From NCBI GenBank assembly GCA_963848525.1, contig CAWKDZ010000001.1, forward strand, positions 682,001-746,000: a stretch of 64,000 bases of DNA, written 5' to 3'. This DNA comes from JACCTU01 sp963848525. Lineage in GTDB: Bacteria > Actinomycetota > Thermoleophilia > Gaiellales > Gaiellaceae. Both the position numbers and the translations under genes were made by a program. Shown in pieces: positions 41,427 through 50,020 of the stretch. Below the pieces are notes generated by a model. That model made no database searches and was not told the DNA's origin. It worked only from the letters and a program-made list of their open reading frames with translations. How positions within the stretch are numbered: position 1 is the stretch's first letter; the number at the start of each line of letters is the position of its first letter.

Positions 41427-41444
41427 CTGAACGCTCGCGTTCAG
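41427..41444. promoter_or_regulatory. TetR-type palindromic operator candidate
   Basis: CTGAACGC-TC-GCGTTCAG is a perfect inverted repeat (8-bp arms, 2-nt spacer). TGAACG..CGTTCA palindromes are typical sites for TetR-family repressors of lipid genes in actinobacteria. It lies 15 nt upstream of the R2-like start and touches the glyS stop. No TetR gene is in the window. Confidence 0.5.
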
Positions 41445-42766
41445 CGTGTGACGTCTGTCACACGAGCGACCAGCTCGCTGACCGGGACGCGCTCCTGCGC
41501 GAGCGTGTCGCGGTCGCGCAGCGTGACGGTGTCGTCCTCGAGCGTCTGGTGGTCGACGGTCACCGCCAGCGGCGTGCCGATCTCGTCCTGGCGCCGGTAG
41601 CGCTTGCCGATGTGGCCGCCCTCGTCGTACTCGGAGGACACATGGCGGCGCAGCTCCTGGTGGATCTCGCGCGCCTTCTCCGGGTGGCCGTCCTTGCGCA
41701 GGAGCGGGAGCACGGCCACCTTCACCGGCGCGACCGACGGGTGCAGGCGCAGCACGGTCCGCTTCTCGCCGCCGATCTCGTCCTCGTCGTAGGCGTCGCA
41801 CAGGAGCGCGAGCACGGTGCGGCCGACGCCGGCGGCCGGCTCGATCACGTGCGGCACGTAGCGCTCGCCCGTGCCCTGGTCGAAGTACTCGAGCTTCTCG
41901 CCCGAGTGCTTGGCGTGCTGGGTGAGGTCGAAGTCGCCGCGGTTGGCGATGCCCTCGAGCTCGGACCAGCCGATCGGGTACAGGTACTCGATGTCGGAGG
42001 TCGCCGACGAGTAGTGCGAGAGCTCGTCGGCGTCGTGCGCACGCAGCCGCAGCCGCTCGCGGTCGATGCCGAGCGAGACGTACCAGTCCATTCGCGCCTG
42101 CATCCAGTGCTCGTACCACTGCTCGGCCTCGGCCGGCGGGACGAAGAACTCCATCTCCATCTGCTCGAACTCGAGCGTGCGGAAGATGAAGTTGCCGGGC
42201 GTGATCTCGTTGCGGAACGACTTGCCGACCTGGGCGATGCCGAACGGCGGCTTGCGGCGCGCGTACTGGAGCGTGGTCTTGAAGTCGAGGAAGATGCCCT
42301 GCGCGGTCTCGGGACGCAGGTAGACGGTCGAGCCGGACTCGGACACCGGCCCGATCCGGGTCTCGAACATGAGGTTGAACTCGCGCGCCTCGGTGAGGTC
42401 GCACTCCTCCGCCTCGCCGGGGTGCTTGGACGGCTTGCGGCCGCAGGCGAGCTCGTCGAGGTGGTCGGCCCGGAAGCGCTGGCCGCACGTCTTGCAGTCG
42501 ACCAGCGGGTCGGTGAAGCCGGCCAGGTGGCCCGACGCCTCCCACGTGCGCGGGTGCTGGATGATCGCCGAGTCGAGCGCGACCACGTCGTCGCGCTCCT
42601 GGATCATCGCCCGCCACCACGCGTCGATCACGTTCTTCTTCAGCAGGACGCCGTAGTGGCCGTAGTCGTACGTGTTCGCGATGCCGCCGTAGATCTCCGA
42701 GGCCGGGAAGATCAGGCCGCGGCGCTTGGCGAGCGCGACGACGACGTCCATGGTGGGCGCAGACAT
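41441..42766 (-). CDS. glyS: Glycine--tRNA ligase (class II, alpha2 type)
   Basis: A 441-residue glycyl-tRNA synthetase. N-terminal D-V-V-V-A-L-A-K-R-R-G-L-I-F-P-A-S-E-I-Y-G-G, Cys pairs in CKTCGQRF and CGRKPSKHPGEAEECDLTE, class II motif 2 region F-R-N-E-I-T-P-G-N-F-I-F-R-T-L-E-F-E-Q-M-E-M-E-F-F, and a C-terminal anticodon-binding domain (VAPVKVAVLPLLRKDGHPEK). It charges tRNA-Gly. ATG 42766 or 42751 could be the start. The divergent FmdB gene is 38 nt away. Confidence 0.95.
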   Translation of the reverse strand: MSAPTMDVVVALAKRRGLIFPASEIYGGIANTYDYGHYGVLLKKNVIDAWWRAMIQERDDVVALDSAIIQHPRTWEASGHLAGFTDPLVDCKTCGQRFRADHLDELACGRKPSKHPGEAEECDLTEAREFNLMFETRIGPVSESGSTVYLRPETAQGIFLDFKTTLQYARRKPPFGIAQVGKSFRNEITPGNFIFRTLEFEQMEMEFFVPPAEAEQWYEHWMQARMDWYVSLGIDRERLRLRAHDADELSHYSSATSDIEYLYPIGWSELEGIANRGDFDLTQHAKHSGEKLEYFDQGTGERYVPHVIEPAAGVGRTVLALLCDAYDEDEIGGEKRTVLRLHPSVAPVKVAVLPLLRKDGHPEKAREIHQELRRHVSSEYDEGGHIGKRYRRQDEIGTPLAVTVDHQTLEDDTVTLRDRDTLAQERVPVSELVARVTDVTR

Positions 42767-42787
42767 GAGCGGCGCAGTCTAGGCACC

Positions 42788-42793
42788 TATACT
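42788..42793 (+). promoter_or_regulatory. -10 element for the FmdB gene
   Basis: TATACT ends 11 nt before ATG 42805, giving an almost leaderless transcript. No clear -35 is visible. The similar CATACT before ATG 59930 suggests the same near-leaderless style. Confidence 0.45.
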
Positions 42794-42804
42794 CGCCCGC
42801 TCGG

Positions 42805-43104
42805 ATGCCGATCTACGAGTACCGCTGCGAGAACGGCCACCTGCTCGAGGTGATGCAGAAGATCACGGACGATCCGGTGACCGAGTGCGAGGTCTGCGGC
42901 GCTTCCGTCCAGCGCGTGTTCCACCCGATCGCCGTGCACTTCAAGGGGTCGGGCTTCTACAACACCGACTACGGCACCGCCAAGCGCAAGCGCGAGAACG
43001 AGAAGGCCGCGTCGTCGGGCGCCGACAAGCACGACGCGAAGACGGCCGAGAAGAAGGAGTCCAAGCCGGATTCCAAGCCGGCGGCCTCGTCGTCGTCCGA
43101 CTGA
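42805..43104 (+). CDS. FmdB family zinc ribbon protein
   Basis: A 99-residue protein. Residues 1-45 are the FmdB/CxxC-CxxC regulatory zinc ribbon: MPIYEYRCENGHLLEVMQKI, then T-E-C-E-V-C-G-A-S-V-Q-R-V-F. The first ribbon half has a single Cys (C-E-N-G-H), as in many family members. The tail from about residue 55 is Lys/Ser/Asp-rich and disordered. The function is unknown; it is a common neighbour of housekeeping genes. Confidence 0.9.
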   Translation: MPIYEYRCENGHLLEVMQKITDDPVTECEVCGASVQRVFHPIAVHFKGSGFYNTDYGTAKRKRENEKAASSGADKHDAKTAEKKESKPDSKPAASSSSD

Positions 43105-43181
43105 CGGTATAAGCCGTACTTATGTGGTCCCGGCGGAATCGTCATTTCCGCTTGGGATGCTGCGCTGCGACACTGGGAGGC

Positions 43182-44118
43182 ATGTCGCCCCGTCATGTCG
43201 CGCTGCTCGGATCGCTCGCGGCCATCTGGGGCGGCTCCTACCTGCTGATCAAGTACGCGCTCGAGGACCTCAGCGCGCCGATGATCGTGTGGGCGCGGAC
43301 GGCGATCGCGGCCGTGGTGCTGTTCGTCGCGCTGGGCGGCGCCACGCGCGGCGTGCTCGCCGACATGCGGCGGCGGCCCGGCTGGGCGGCGCTGCTCGGC
43401 ACCATCTCCGTGACCGCGCCGTTCCTGCTGATCACGTTCGGCGAGCTCGAGGTGCCGTCGGGCCTGACCGCGGTGCTGATCTCGCCCGGCGGCGCTGTTC
43501 GTCGCGCTGTTCGCGCCGTTCATCGACCCCTCGGAGCGGATCGACCGCCGGCAGGCGGTCGGGCTGTTCGCCGGGCTCGGCGGCGTCGCGATCGTCGTCG
43601 GCGTCGAGTCGATCTCGACGCTGTGGCAGTTCCTCGGCGCGCTGGCGATGGTCGGCGCGGCGGCCTTCTACGCGCTCGGCAGCTTCGTCGTCAAGGGCCG
43701 CTACGGGCGGCTGACCTCGATGCAGACGTCGTTCGTGTCGCTCTCCGTCGCGTCGCTGACGACGCTGCCGATCGCCGTCGCCACGGCGCCGAGCGAGATG
43801 CCCGGGATGCGGGCGATCGTCGCGGTGCTCGCGCTCGGCGCGATCGGCACCGCGCTGGCGTTCGTGATCTTCTACAAGCTGATCGCCGAGGTCGGCGCGG
43901 GGCGGGCCTCGCTCGTCTCCTACCTCGCGCCGGGCGTGGCGCTGTTCTACGGCGCGGTGTTCCTCGACGAGGCGATCACGCTGGCGGCGATCGGCGGGCT
44001 CGTGCTCATCCTCGGCGGCGTCGCGCTCGCCTCCAGGCGGCGTACCCAGCCTGTCGAGCCGGTAGCGTGCCCGGACCATGGACCTGAGCCTGTCGCCGCC
44101 GGAGCGCGAGTTCCGTGA
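43182..44118 (+). pseudogene. EamA family (DMT) transporter with a 1-nt insertion
   Basis: From ATG 43182 (M-S-P-R-H-V-A-L-L-G-S-L-A-A-I-W-G-G-S-Y) this is a ten-helix drug/metabolite exporter with two EamA repeats. The frame slips at about 43490 (CCCGGCGGCGCTG): removing one base joins L-I-S-P-G to A-L-F-V-A-L-F-A-P-F-I-D-P-S. The second repeat then runs through YALGSFVVKGRYGRLTSMQT to 44118. The span of 937 nt confirms a single extra base. Substrate unknown. Its 3' end overlaps the acyl-CoA dehydrogenase start by 41 nt. Probably a sequencing indel in a GC repeat. Confidence 0.85.
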
Positions 44119-45205
44119 CGCGGTCCGCGACTGGATAGCGGACAACCACCCGGGTCCCGAGCCCGCCAACGATCCCGAGCAGTTCGAGTTCCGCCGCGCG
44201 TGGCAGCGGGCGGTCAACGAGCGCGGCTGGGCGGGGCTGACGTGGCCGACCGAGTACGGCGGCGCCGGCGGGACGCTGGTCGAGCAGGCGATCCTGTTCG
44301 AGGAGGTCGCGCGCGCCGGGGCGCCGCAGATGGCCAACATCCTCGGCCTGGCGATGGGCGGGCCGACCGTGATCGCCCACGGCAGCGAGGAGCAGCGCCG
44401 TCGCTTCCTGCCGCCGATCCTCTCCGCCGACGAGATCTGGTGCCAGGGCTTCTCCGAGCCCGAGTCGGGCTCCGACCTGGCGTCGCTGAAGACGCGCGCG
44501 GTGCGCGAGGGCGACGAGTGGGTGGTCACCGGCCAGAAGGTCTGGACGACGTACGCGCACGAGGCCAAGTGGTGCATGCTCGTCGCCCGCACCGACGCCG
44601 ACGCGCCGCGCCACCGCGGGCTCACCTACTTCCTGATGGACATGGACCAGGACGGCGTCGAGGTGCGGCCGCTCGTGCAGATCACCGGCGAGGCGGAGTT
44701 CAACGAGCTGTTCATCGAGGGCGCGCGGATCCCGCACGAGAACATCGTCGGCGGCGAGGGCAACGGCTGGCCGGTGGCGATCACGACGTTGATGCACGAG
44801 CGCGCGGGGCTGGCGTTCGCGCTCCAGGTGCAGGTCCAGATCGCGCTGCGCGAGCTGCAGGCGGACATCCGGGCGGCGGGCCGTGGCGACGACCCGCTCG
44901 TGCGCCAGCGCTTCGGGCAGCTGTACGCCGAGGCCCAGGTGCTGCGCCTGAACGCCTACCGCGGCCTGACGGCGATCATGAAGCGCGGCGCGCCCGGGCC
45001 GGAGGGGTCGCTCGGCAAGTGGCACTGGGCGGAGGTCAACCAGTCGCTGACCGAGCTGGCGATGGACGTCGCCGGCTCCCAGCTCGCCGACGGGCGCTGG
45101 CCGCACCGCTTCCTGCGCTCGCGCGCGAACTCGATCGAGGGCGGGACGACCGAGATCCTCAAGAACATCGTCGCCGAGCGCGTGCTCGGGTTGCCGCGGG
45201 CATGA
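44078..45205 (+). CDS. Acyl-CoA dehydrogenase family protein (large subunit-type)
   Basis: A 375-residue flavoprotein, complete relative to the family: N-terminal helical domain, FAD/substrate loop QGFSEPESGSDLASLKTRA, W-V-V-T-G-Q-K-V-W-T-T-Y-A, and C-terminal SIEGGTTEILKNIVAERVLG. It oxidises acyl-CoA at the alpha-beta bond with electrons going to ETF. Its stop overlaps the next acyl-CoA dehydrogenase start (ATGA). Paired genes like these (as in the ChsE/FadE heterotetramers for steroid side chains) often form alpha2beta2 enzymes, so a heteromer is likely. Confidence 0.93.
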   Translation: MDLSLSPPEREFRDAVRDWIADNHPGPEPANDPEQFEFRRAWQRAVNERGWAGLTWPTEYGGAGGTLVEQAILFEEVARAGAPQMANILGLAMGGPTVIAHGSEEQRRRFLPPILSADEIWCQGFSEPESGSDLASLKTRAVREGDEWVVTGQKVWTTYAHEAKWCMLVARTDADAPRHRGLTYFLMDMDQDGVEVRPLVQITGEAEFNELFIEGARIPHENIVGGEGNGWPVAITTLMHERAGLAFALQVQVQIALRELQADIRAAGRGDDPLVRQRFGQLYAEAQVLRLNAYRGLTAIMKRGAPGPEGSLGKWHWAEVNQSLTELAMDVAGSQLADGRWPHRFLRSRANSIEGGTTEILKNIVAERVLGLPRA

Positions 45206-46108
45206 ACTTCGATCTGAGCGACGACCAGCGGACGATCAAGTCGACGGCGCGCGAGCTGCTCGCGGCGCGCTACCCGCTCGCCGAGGTGCGGCGGCTGGCG
45301 CTCGAGGACGAGCGCGGGTTCACCGACGCGCAGTGGGACGAGATGGTCTCGCTCGGCTGGCCCGAGATCGCCGAGCTGGGCACCGTCGAGATGATCGTCG
45401 TGGCCGAGGAGCTCGGCTACGCGCTCGCGCCCACGCCGCTGCAGTCGACGTGGGTGGCCGGGCTGCTCGGCGCCGGCCTCTCGGGGGCGGAGCGGGGCGC
45501 GGTCGTGATCGACGGGCTGGCCGCCGACGCGGGCACGGCCGACGTGCTCGTCGACTGGGACGGCGCCGTCGTGGAGGGCGCCGAGGTCGAGCCCGTGCGG
45601 GCCGCTCGACCCGACCCGCAGGATGTTCCGCGTCACCGGCGGCTCACGCTCGCCGGCGGGCGGCGACGTGGAGCGCGCGCGACTGCAGGCGACCGTCATG
45701 AACGCGGCCGAGTCGGTCGGCGTCGCCGAGCGGGCGATGACGATGGCGGTCGAGTACGCCAAGGAGCGCAAGCAGTTCGGGCGCGCGATCGGGACCTACC
45801 AGGCCGTCTCCCACATGTGCGCGCAGATGCTGCTCGAGGTCGAGGGCGCGCGCTCGGCCGTCTACTGGGCGGCCTGGGCGCTCGACTACGAGCCGGAGAC
45901 CGCGGCGCTGGCCACCGCCTGCGCGAAGGCCTACGCGGGTGACGCCGGGCGGCGCGTGCCGCGGGCCGCGGTGCAGGTCCACGGCGGGATCGGCTTCACG
46001 TGGGAGCACGACCTGCACTTCTTCCTCAAGCGCGGCGAGGCCAACGCGCACGCGTACGGCTCTGGCGCCTCCCATCGCGAGACGATCGCGGCGCTCGCCG
46101 GGCTCTGA
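45202..46108 (+). pseudogene. Acyl-CoA dehydrogenase partner subunit with a 1-nt insertion
   Basis: ATG 45202 begins M-N-F-D-L-S-D-D-Q-R-T-I-K-S-T-A-R-E-L-L. The sequence is acyl-CoA dehydrogenase-like but short (about 301 residues), as in the smaller subunit of heteromeric enzymes. At about 45600 (GTGCGGGCCGCTC) one extra G breaks the frame; removing it gives V-R-P-L-D-P-T-R-R-M-F-R-V-T-G-G. The remainder includes A-V-E-Y-A-K-E-R-K-Q-F-G-R-A-I-G and Q-V-H-G-G-I-G-F-T-W-E-H-D-L-H. The 907-nt span fits one inserted base. Probably a sequencing error. Confidence 0.85.
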
Positions 46109-46167
46109 ACCTCGCGCGCGCGCCGCGCGTAGACCCCGACGACCACTCTTCGAGAGGAGGTACACGG

Positions 46168-46737
46168 GTGAGGAGAAGGATTCAGCTGGCAGGGGCCGTC
46201 GCGCTCCTGGCGGTGCTCGGCGTGGTCGGGGCGGCGATCGCGGGTGGCGGTGGGCACAAGATCAGCGAGAAGCTGACCGGCTACGAGGAGGTCCCGGCGC
46301 TCTCCACCGACGGGAACGGCAAGTTCCAGGCGCGGATCGCGCGGTTCGGCGACACGATCCGCTACCGGTTGTCGTACCGCGACCTCGAGGGCGGCGGTGA
46401 CGCAGGCGCACATCCACTTCGCGCAGGAAGGCGTGAACGGCGACATCGTCGCGTTCCTGTGCAGCAACCTCGGCGAACGGCCCGCCGCGGCACGCAGGCG
46501 TGCCCGCCGTCGCCGGCGACGATCTCCGGTGAGATCGGGCCCGAGGACGTGCTCGGTCCCGCGATGGCGGATGCGACCTTCCAGGGCATCGAGCCCGGGG
46601 CGTTCGACGAGTTCGTGGACGCCATCGATGCCGGCGTGACCTACGCCAACGTCCACACCACCAAGTGGCCGGGTGGCGAGATCCGGGCGCAGCTCGACGA
46701 CGACGACAAGGACCGCGACCACGGAGGGCGCGACTAG
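46168..46737 (+). CDS. CHRD domain-containing secreted protein, with a garbled middle
   Basis: GTG 46168 follows a GAGAGGAGGT site. Residues 1-25 form a signal peptide (I-Q-L-A-G-A-V-A-L-L-A-V-L-G-V-V-G-A-A-I-A). The body is a CHRD beta-domain: E-K-L-T-G-Y-E-E-V-P-A-L-S-T, and later YANVHTTKWPGGEIRAQL. Between about 46393 and 46485 the true sequence lies in another frame (T-Q-A-H-I-H-F-A-Q-E-G-V-N-G-D-I-V-A-F-L-C), so a +1 and a -1 indel cancel out and ~30 residues are mistranslated. Total length 189 codons. Role unknown; extracellular. Confidence 0.8.
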   Translation: MRRRIQLAGAVALLAVLGVVGAAIAGGGGHKISEKLTGYEEVPALSTDGNGKFQARIARFGDTIRYRLSYRDLEGGGDAGAHPLRAGRRERRHRRVPVQQPRRTARRGTQACPPSPATISGEIGPEDVLGPAMADATFQGIEPGAFDEFVDAIDAGVTYANVHTTKWPGGEIRAQLDDDDKDRDHGGRD

Positions 46738-47843
46738 CCGCGCAGGAAGCGCTCCACAGCACGCTGCCTGGCGGCATCGTCGACCGTGAGGCCGGCGCCG
46801 CCGTCGGGCAGCGTCGTGCTTCCGCTGGGGCGCAGCACGTAGCGCTTGGCGTCGCCGCCGCCAAGCTCTGCGCCCACGAGGCCGAGCAGCGTCGGCCCTG
46901 ACATGTCGCTGCGCACGGCCTGCGGCGCAGCCCACGAGACCCAGGGCAGGCGGATGAAGGTCTCGAAGCTCGTGACCTTGTCCTTGATCGCGCTGAGGAT
47001 CTGCTGCTGGCGGCGCACGCGCGTCTGATCGTCCTCGGACGGGCGGCACTCGTTCTTGCGCGTGCGCGCGAGGGCGAGCGCCTCGTCGCCGCTCAGCTCG
47101 TGCTCGCCGCGGCGCAGGCGGAGCGTGGTGCCGCCGTTGCGCTTGCCGCCGTTGATCTTGGAGATCACGCAGCCCGTCTTGACGTTCACGCCGCCGAGCG
47201 AGTCGATCAGCGACGGGAAGTTCTCGAAGTTGACCTCGACGAGGTGGTTGATCTCGACGTCGAGGTACGACTCGACGGTCTCGATCGCCAGCGACGGGCC
47301 GCCGAGCGCGTAGGCGGCGTTGATCTTGTTCTGTCCGAAGCCCGGGATGTCGACGACCGTGTCGCGCAGGATCGACAGCTGGGCGTTGGCGCCGCCGCCG
47401 ACCCTGAGCAGCAGGATCGAGTCGGCGCGTGACGGCGCGCCGATCGTCTGCGCTCCCGGCTCCGCGCGGTCCTTCGTGCGCGCGTCGGAGCCCAACACGA
47501 GGATCGTGTTGGGGGAAGTGAGCGGGTAGCCGCCGCCGCTCAGCTTCGCGTCGGCCGCGTCGGAGATCTTCGAAGACTGGACCTGCGCGCTGACAAGGAA
47601 GATGAGCAGCGAGATCAGCAGCCAGCCGGCGACCGCGAGCGCGAGGTACGCGACGATGCGCCCGGGGGTGATCCGGCGCCGGCGGCGGCCGGGCTCCTTC
47701 TCCCGCCTGCGGAACGGCCAGCGGCGCTTGTCGCGGCCAGGCTCGTCGCCGCCGAGGCCGCCGACGCCGTCATCCTCCCGCTGCCACGGAAGGCGCGGGC
47801 GGGACTTGTAGACCGTGTACTGGGGCTTGTCGTCGTCGGCCAT
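46734..47843 (-). CDS. LytR-CpsA-Psr (LCP) family protein
   Basis: A 369-residue protein from ATG 47843. A basic cytoplasmic N-terminus (R-R-W-P-F-R-R-R-E-K-E-P-G-R-R-R-R-R) leads to one membrane helix at about 62-84 and an extracytoplasmic LCP domain: N-T-I-L-V-L-G-S-D-A-R, RADSILLLRV, LSILRDTVVDIPGFGQNKIN, and L-A-L-A-R-T-R-K-N-E. These Arg and Asp residues bind the pyrophosphate of the polyprenyl substrate. LCP enzymes attach teichoic acids or other glycopolymers to peptidoglycan. The stop overlaps the convergent CHRD gene by 4 nt. Confidence 0.93.
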   Translation of the reverse strand: MADDDKPQYTVYKSRPRLPWQREDDGVGGLGGDEPGRDKRRWPFRRREKEPGRRRRRITPGRIVAYLALAVAGWLLISLLIFLVSAQVQSSKISDAADAKLSGGGYPLTSPNTILVLGSDARTKDRAEPGAQTIGAPSRADSILLLRVGGGANAQLSILRDTVVDIPGFGQNKINAAYALGGPSLAIETVESYLDVEINHLVEVNFENFPSLIDSLGGVNVKTGCVISKINGGKRNGGTTLRLRRGEHELSGDEALALARTRKNECRPSEDDQTRVRRQQQILSAIKDKVTSFETFIRLPWVSWAAPQAVRSDMSGPTLLGLVGAELGGGDAKRYVLRPSGSTTLPDGGAGLTVDDAARQRAVERFLRG

Positions 47844-47855
47844 GGGAGCGGTATC

Positions 47856-48854
47856 GTGCGCCGCGTGGTCGAGCGAGGCGTCATAGGCGTCGACCTCGGC
47901 GGCACCAAACTCCTGGCCGGCGCGGTCGACGCCGACCTCGGGGTCCATCACCGTACCAACCGCCTGATCTATGGCTTGGACCAGGACGGTCTCGTGCAGA
48001 TGGTCGCCGACGCGGTCGAGGAGGTGAGGACCGCCGTGGGCGAAGGCATCGAGGCGGTCGGGTTCGGCATCCCGTGCACGTTCGACTCGCGCACCGGGAT
48101 GGCGGTCCAGGCGGCGAACGCACCGCTCTACGACATCGCGTTCCACGAGGTCATGTCCGAGCGGCTCGGGCTGCCCGTGGTGGTCGACAACGACGCCAAC
48201 TGCGCGGTGCTCTGTGAGACCCGCATGGGTGCGGCCGCGGGCTGCTCCGAAGTGGTGCTGCTCACTTTGGGCACCGGCATCGGCGGCGGGCTGGTGCTCG
48301 GCGGAGAGGTCTACCGCGGGTGGGTCGGTGGCGGGGCCGAGATGGGACACATGGTCGTCGAGATGGACGGCCCGCCGTGCCAGTCCAACTGCCCGAACTA
48401 CGGGTGCCTGGAGACGGTCGTCTCCGGCACCGCGCTGGTGCGGCTGGTGTCGGTGGCGGTGGCCCGGCGGCCGGACACGGCGCTCGGCCGTGCGCTCGAG
48501 GAGGGCCGCGAGCTGACCGGGCCCATGATCACCGAGCTTGCGCGCGAGGGCGATCCGGTCGCCTGCGACGCGATCGCCCTGATCGGCCGGCGGCTGGGGA
48601 TCGGGCTCGTCTCGCTCGTCAACATCTTCAATCCCGAGGTGGTGGTCATCGGCGGCGGGGTCAGCGACGCGGGCGAGCTCCTGCTCGAGCCGGCCCGCGA
48701 GATCGTCCGCGAACGAGCCCTCGCCCCGGGGAACGACGTCGTCCGGATCGTCCAGGCGGCCTACGGCGCGGAGGCGGGGATGATCGGAGCCGCGCTGGCG
48801 GCCCGCGAGGGCGGAGGCGTGGCCCGCGCGGGCTACCCGGAGGCGGTCGCATGA
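47856..48854 (+). CDS. ROK family sugar kinase (glucokinase-like)
   Basis: A 332-residue protein from GTG 47856. ATP site GVIGVDLGGTKLLAGAVD, catalytic Asp in V-V-V-D-N-D-A-N-C-A-V-L, second phosphate site T-L-G-T-G-I-G-G-G-L-V, and the ROK zinc-binding segment C-Q-S-N-C-P-N-Y-G-C-L-E. The length and motifs fit actinobacterial glucokinases, which phosphorylate glucose with ATP. It starts 12 nt from the divergent LCP gene. The stop overlaps a 19-codon mini-ORF leading to rsmI. Confidence 0.9.
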   Translation: MRRVVERGVIGVDLGGTKLLAGAVDADLGVHHRTNRLIYGLDQDGLVQMVADAVEEVRTAVGEGIEAVGFGIPCTFDSRTGMAVQAANAPLYDIAFHEVMSERLGLPVVVDNDANCAVLCETRMGAAAGCSEVVLLTLGTGIGGGLVLGGEVYRGWVGGGAEMGHMVVEMDGPPCQSNCPNYGCLETVVSGTALVRLVSVAVARRPDTALGRALEEGRELTGPMITELAREGDPVACDAIALIGRRLGIGLVSLVNIFNPEVVVIGGGVSDAGELLLEPAREIVRERALAPGNDVVRIVQAAYGAEAGMIGAALAAREGGGVARAGYPEAVA

Positions 48855-48910
48855 GCCACGTGCTTCTCGTCAGCGCCGGTCGGCCGGTCCCGTTCGAGGT
48901 CGTCGCATGA
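48851..48910 (+). CDS. Nineteen-codon ORF bridging the ROK kinase and rsmI
   Basis: ATG 48851 overlaps the ROK stop (ATGA) and the frame M-S-H-V-L-L-V-S-A-G-R-P-V-P-F-E-V-V-A ends in an ATGA that is also the rsmI start at 48907. It could be a coupling peptide that carries ribosomes from one gene to the next, or the remnant of a deleted gene. There is no family evidence. Confidence 0.3.
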   Translation: MSHVLLVSAGRPVPFEVVA

Positions 48911-49739
48911 GCGGGCGGCTCGTCGTCTGCCCGACGCCGATCGGCAACCTCGAGGACGTGACGCTGCGCGTGTTGTCGGCGCTGCGCGACGCGGACGTCG
49001 TGGCCTGCGAGGACACGCGGCGCACGCGCGTGCTGCTCGAGCGCTACGGGGTCCAGGCGACGCTGGTGAGCTACCACGAGCACAACGAGCGCGAGCGGGC
49101 GGCGGAGCTCGTCGAGCGGATGTCCGGCGGTGCGGTCGTCGCGCTCGTCTCCGACGCGGGGATGCCGCTCGTCAGCGACCCGGGGTACGTGCTCGTCCAG
49201 TCCTGCGTGGGGGCGGGCCTCGAGGTCGAGGTCCTGCCAGGCCCGTCGGCCGCGCTGGCCGCGCTGGTCGCCTCGGCGCTGCCGGCCGACGCGTGGCGCT
49301 TCGCGGGGTTCCTCCCGCGCAAGCGGGCGGCGCTGGTGGAGGTGCTCGGCTCACCGGAGACGCTCGTGGCGTTCGAGTCCCCGCGCCGGGTCGGAGCCAC
49401 GCTCGCCGTCCTGGCGGAGCTCGACCCGGAGCGCCCGGTCGCGGTGTGCCGCGAGCTCACGAAGGTGCACGAGGAGGTCCTGCGAGGCACGGCCTCCGAG
49501 CTCGCGGCGCGCTACGCGGACGCACCGCCGCGGGGAGAGATCGTGCTCGTGGTGGGGGCGCCCCGGAGCGCAGGGGGCTCGACGCGGCGGCGGTCGACGC
49601 CGTCCGCCGGCTCGTCGACGCCGGCGCCCGCGCCCGCCCGGCCGCCTCCGTCGTCGCCGACCTCACGGGCGCGTCCGCCAACGAGCTCTACCGCGCGGTG
49701 GTCCCGGGCGCGGCCGGAACGTCAACCGCTGCCGGATAG
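48907..49739 (+). pseudogene. rsmI: 16S rRNA (cytidine(1402)-2'-O)-methyltransferase, with a 1-nt deletion
   Basis: ATG 48907 gives S-G-R-L-V-V-C-P-T-P-I-G-N-L-E-D-V-T-L-R, then ACEDTRRTRVLLERYGV, L-V-S-D-A-G-M-P-L-V-S-D-P-G-Y and LPGPSAALAALVASALP, all RsmI signatures (tetrapyrrole methylase fold). At the G-run 49553-49557 one G appears to be missing. Restoring it joins V-L-V-V-G-G-A-P-E-R-R to G-L-D-A-A-A-V-D-A-V-R-R and a C-terminal tail A-S-A-N-E-L-Y-R-A-V-V, ending at TAG 49739 after ~277 residues. The unrepaired frame runs on to 49839. Likely a homopolymer error in an essential-type gene. Confidence 0.88.
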
Positions 49740-49742
49740 GGC

Positions 49743-49818
49743 GTCTCCGCGTGTCAACGTCAACGTCAACTGCGCTGGGTGTCTCCGCGCGTCAACGTCA
49801 ACGTCAACTGCGCTGGGT
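49743..49818 (+). repeat. 38-bp tandem repeat, two copies
   Basis: Units 49743-49780 and 49781-49818 are nearly identical; each contains (GTCAAC)x3 followed by TGCGCTGGGT and begins TCTCCGCG. A decayed third unit (GTCAACCGCTG) overlaps the last codons of rsmI at 49721-49731. Confidence 0.75.
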
Positions 49819-50020
49819 AGGGAGAGTGGTCGGCTGTGAGGCGTACACCAAGGGGACAAACGCGACGTCCCGGCGCGAGCTTGGCCGGTTTTACACCGCC
49901 AGGAGCCTGAAAAGGGACACGCGCTCGCAAAGCGGTCGACGTTGTCCACTTTCTGCACGCGAACATCCCTCGCTGCGGCCGGCTCCTCACCTTCCTTACC
50001 CAGCCGCAGTTGACGTTGAC
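49797..50020. mobile_element. MITE-like element with 26-bp terminal inverted repeats
   Basis: The left end at 49797 (GTCAACGTCAACTGCGCTGG, continuing GTAGGG) is mirrored at 49994-50020 with only an extra G and an extra A. The 224-nt element has no reading frame of note. It may be a miniature transposable element mobilised in trans, or a large hairpin-forming element. No transposase is in the window. Confidence 0.5.

Noticed and set aside
49743..49818. CRISPR-like repeats with GTCAAC units
   Set aside because: Only two contiguous 38-bp units and one decayed unit with no unique spacers of regular length and no cas genes. A tandem repeat at the end of an inverted-repeat element fits better.
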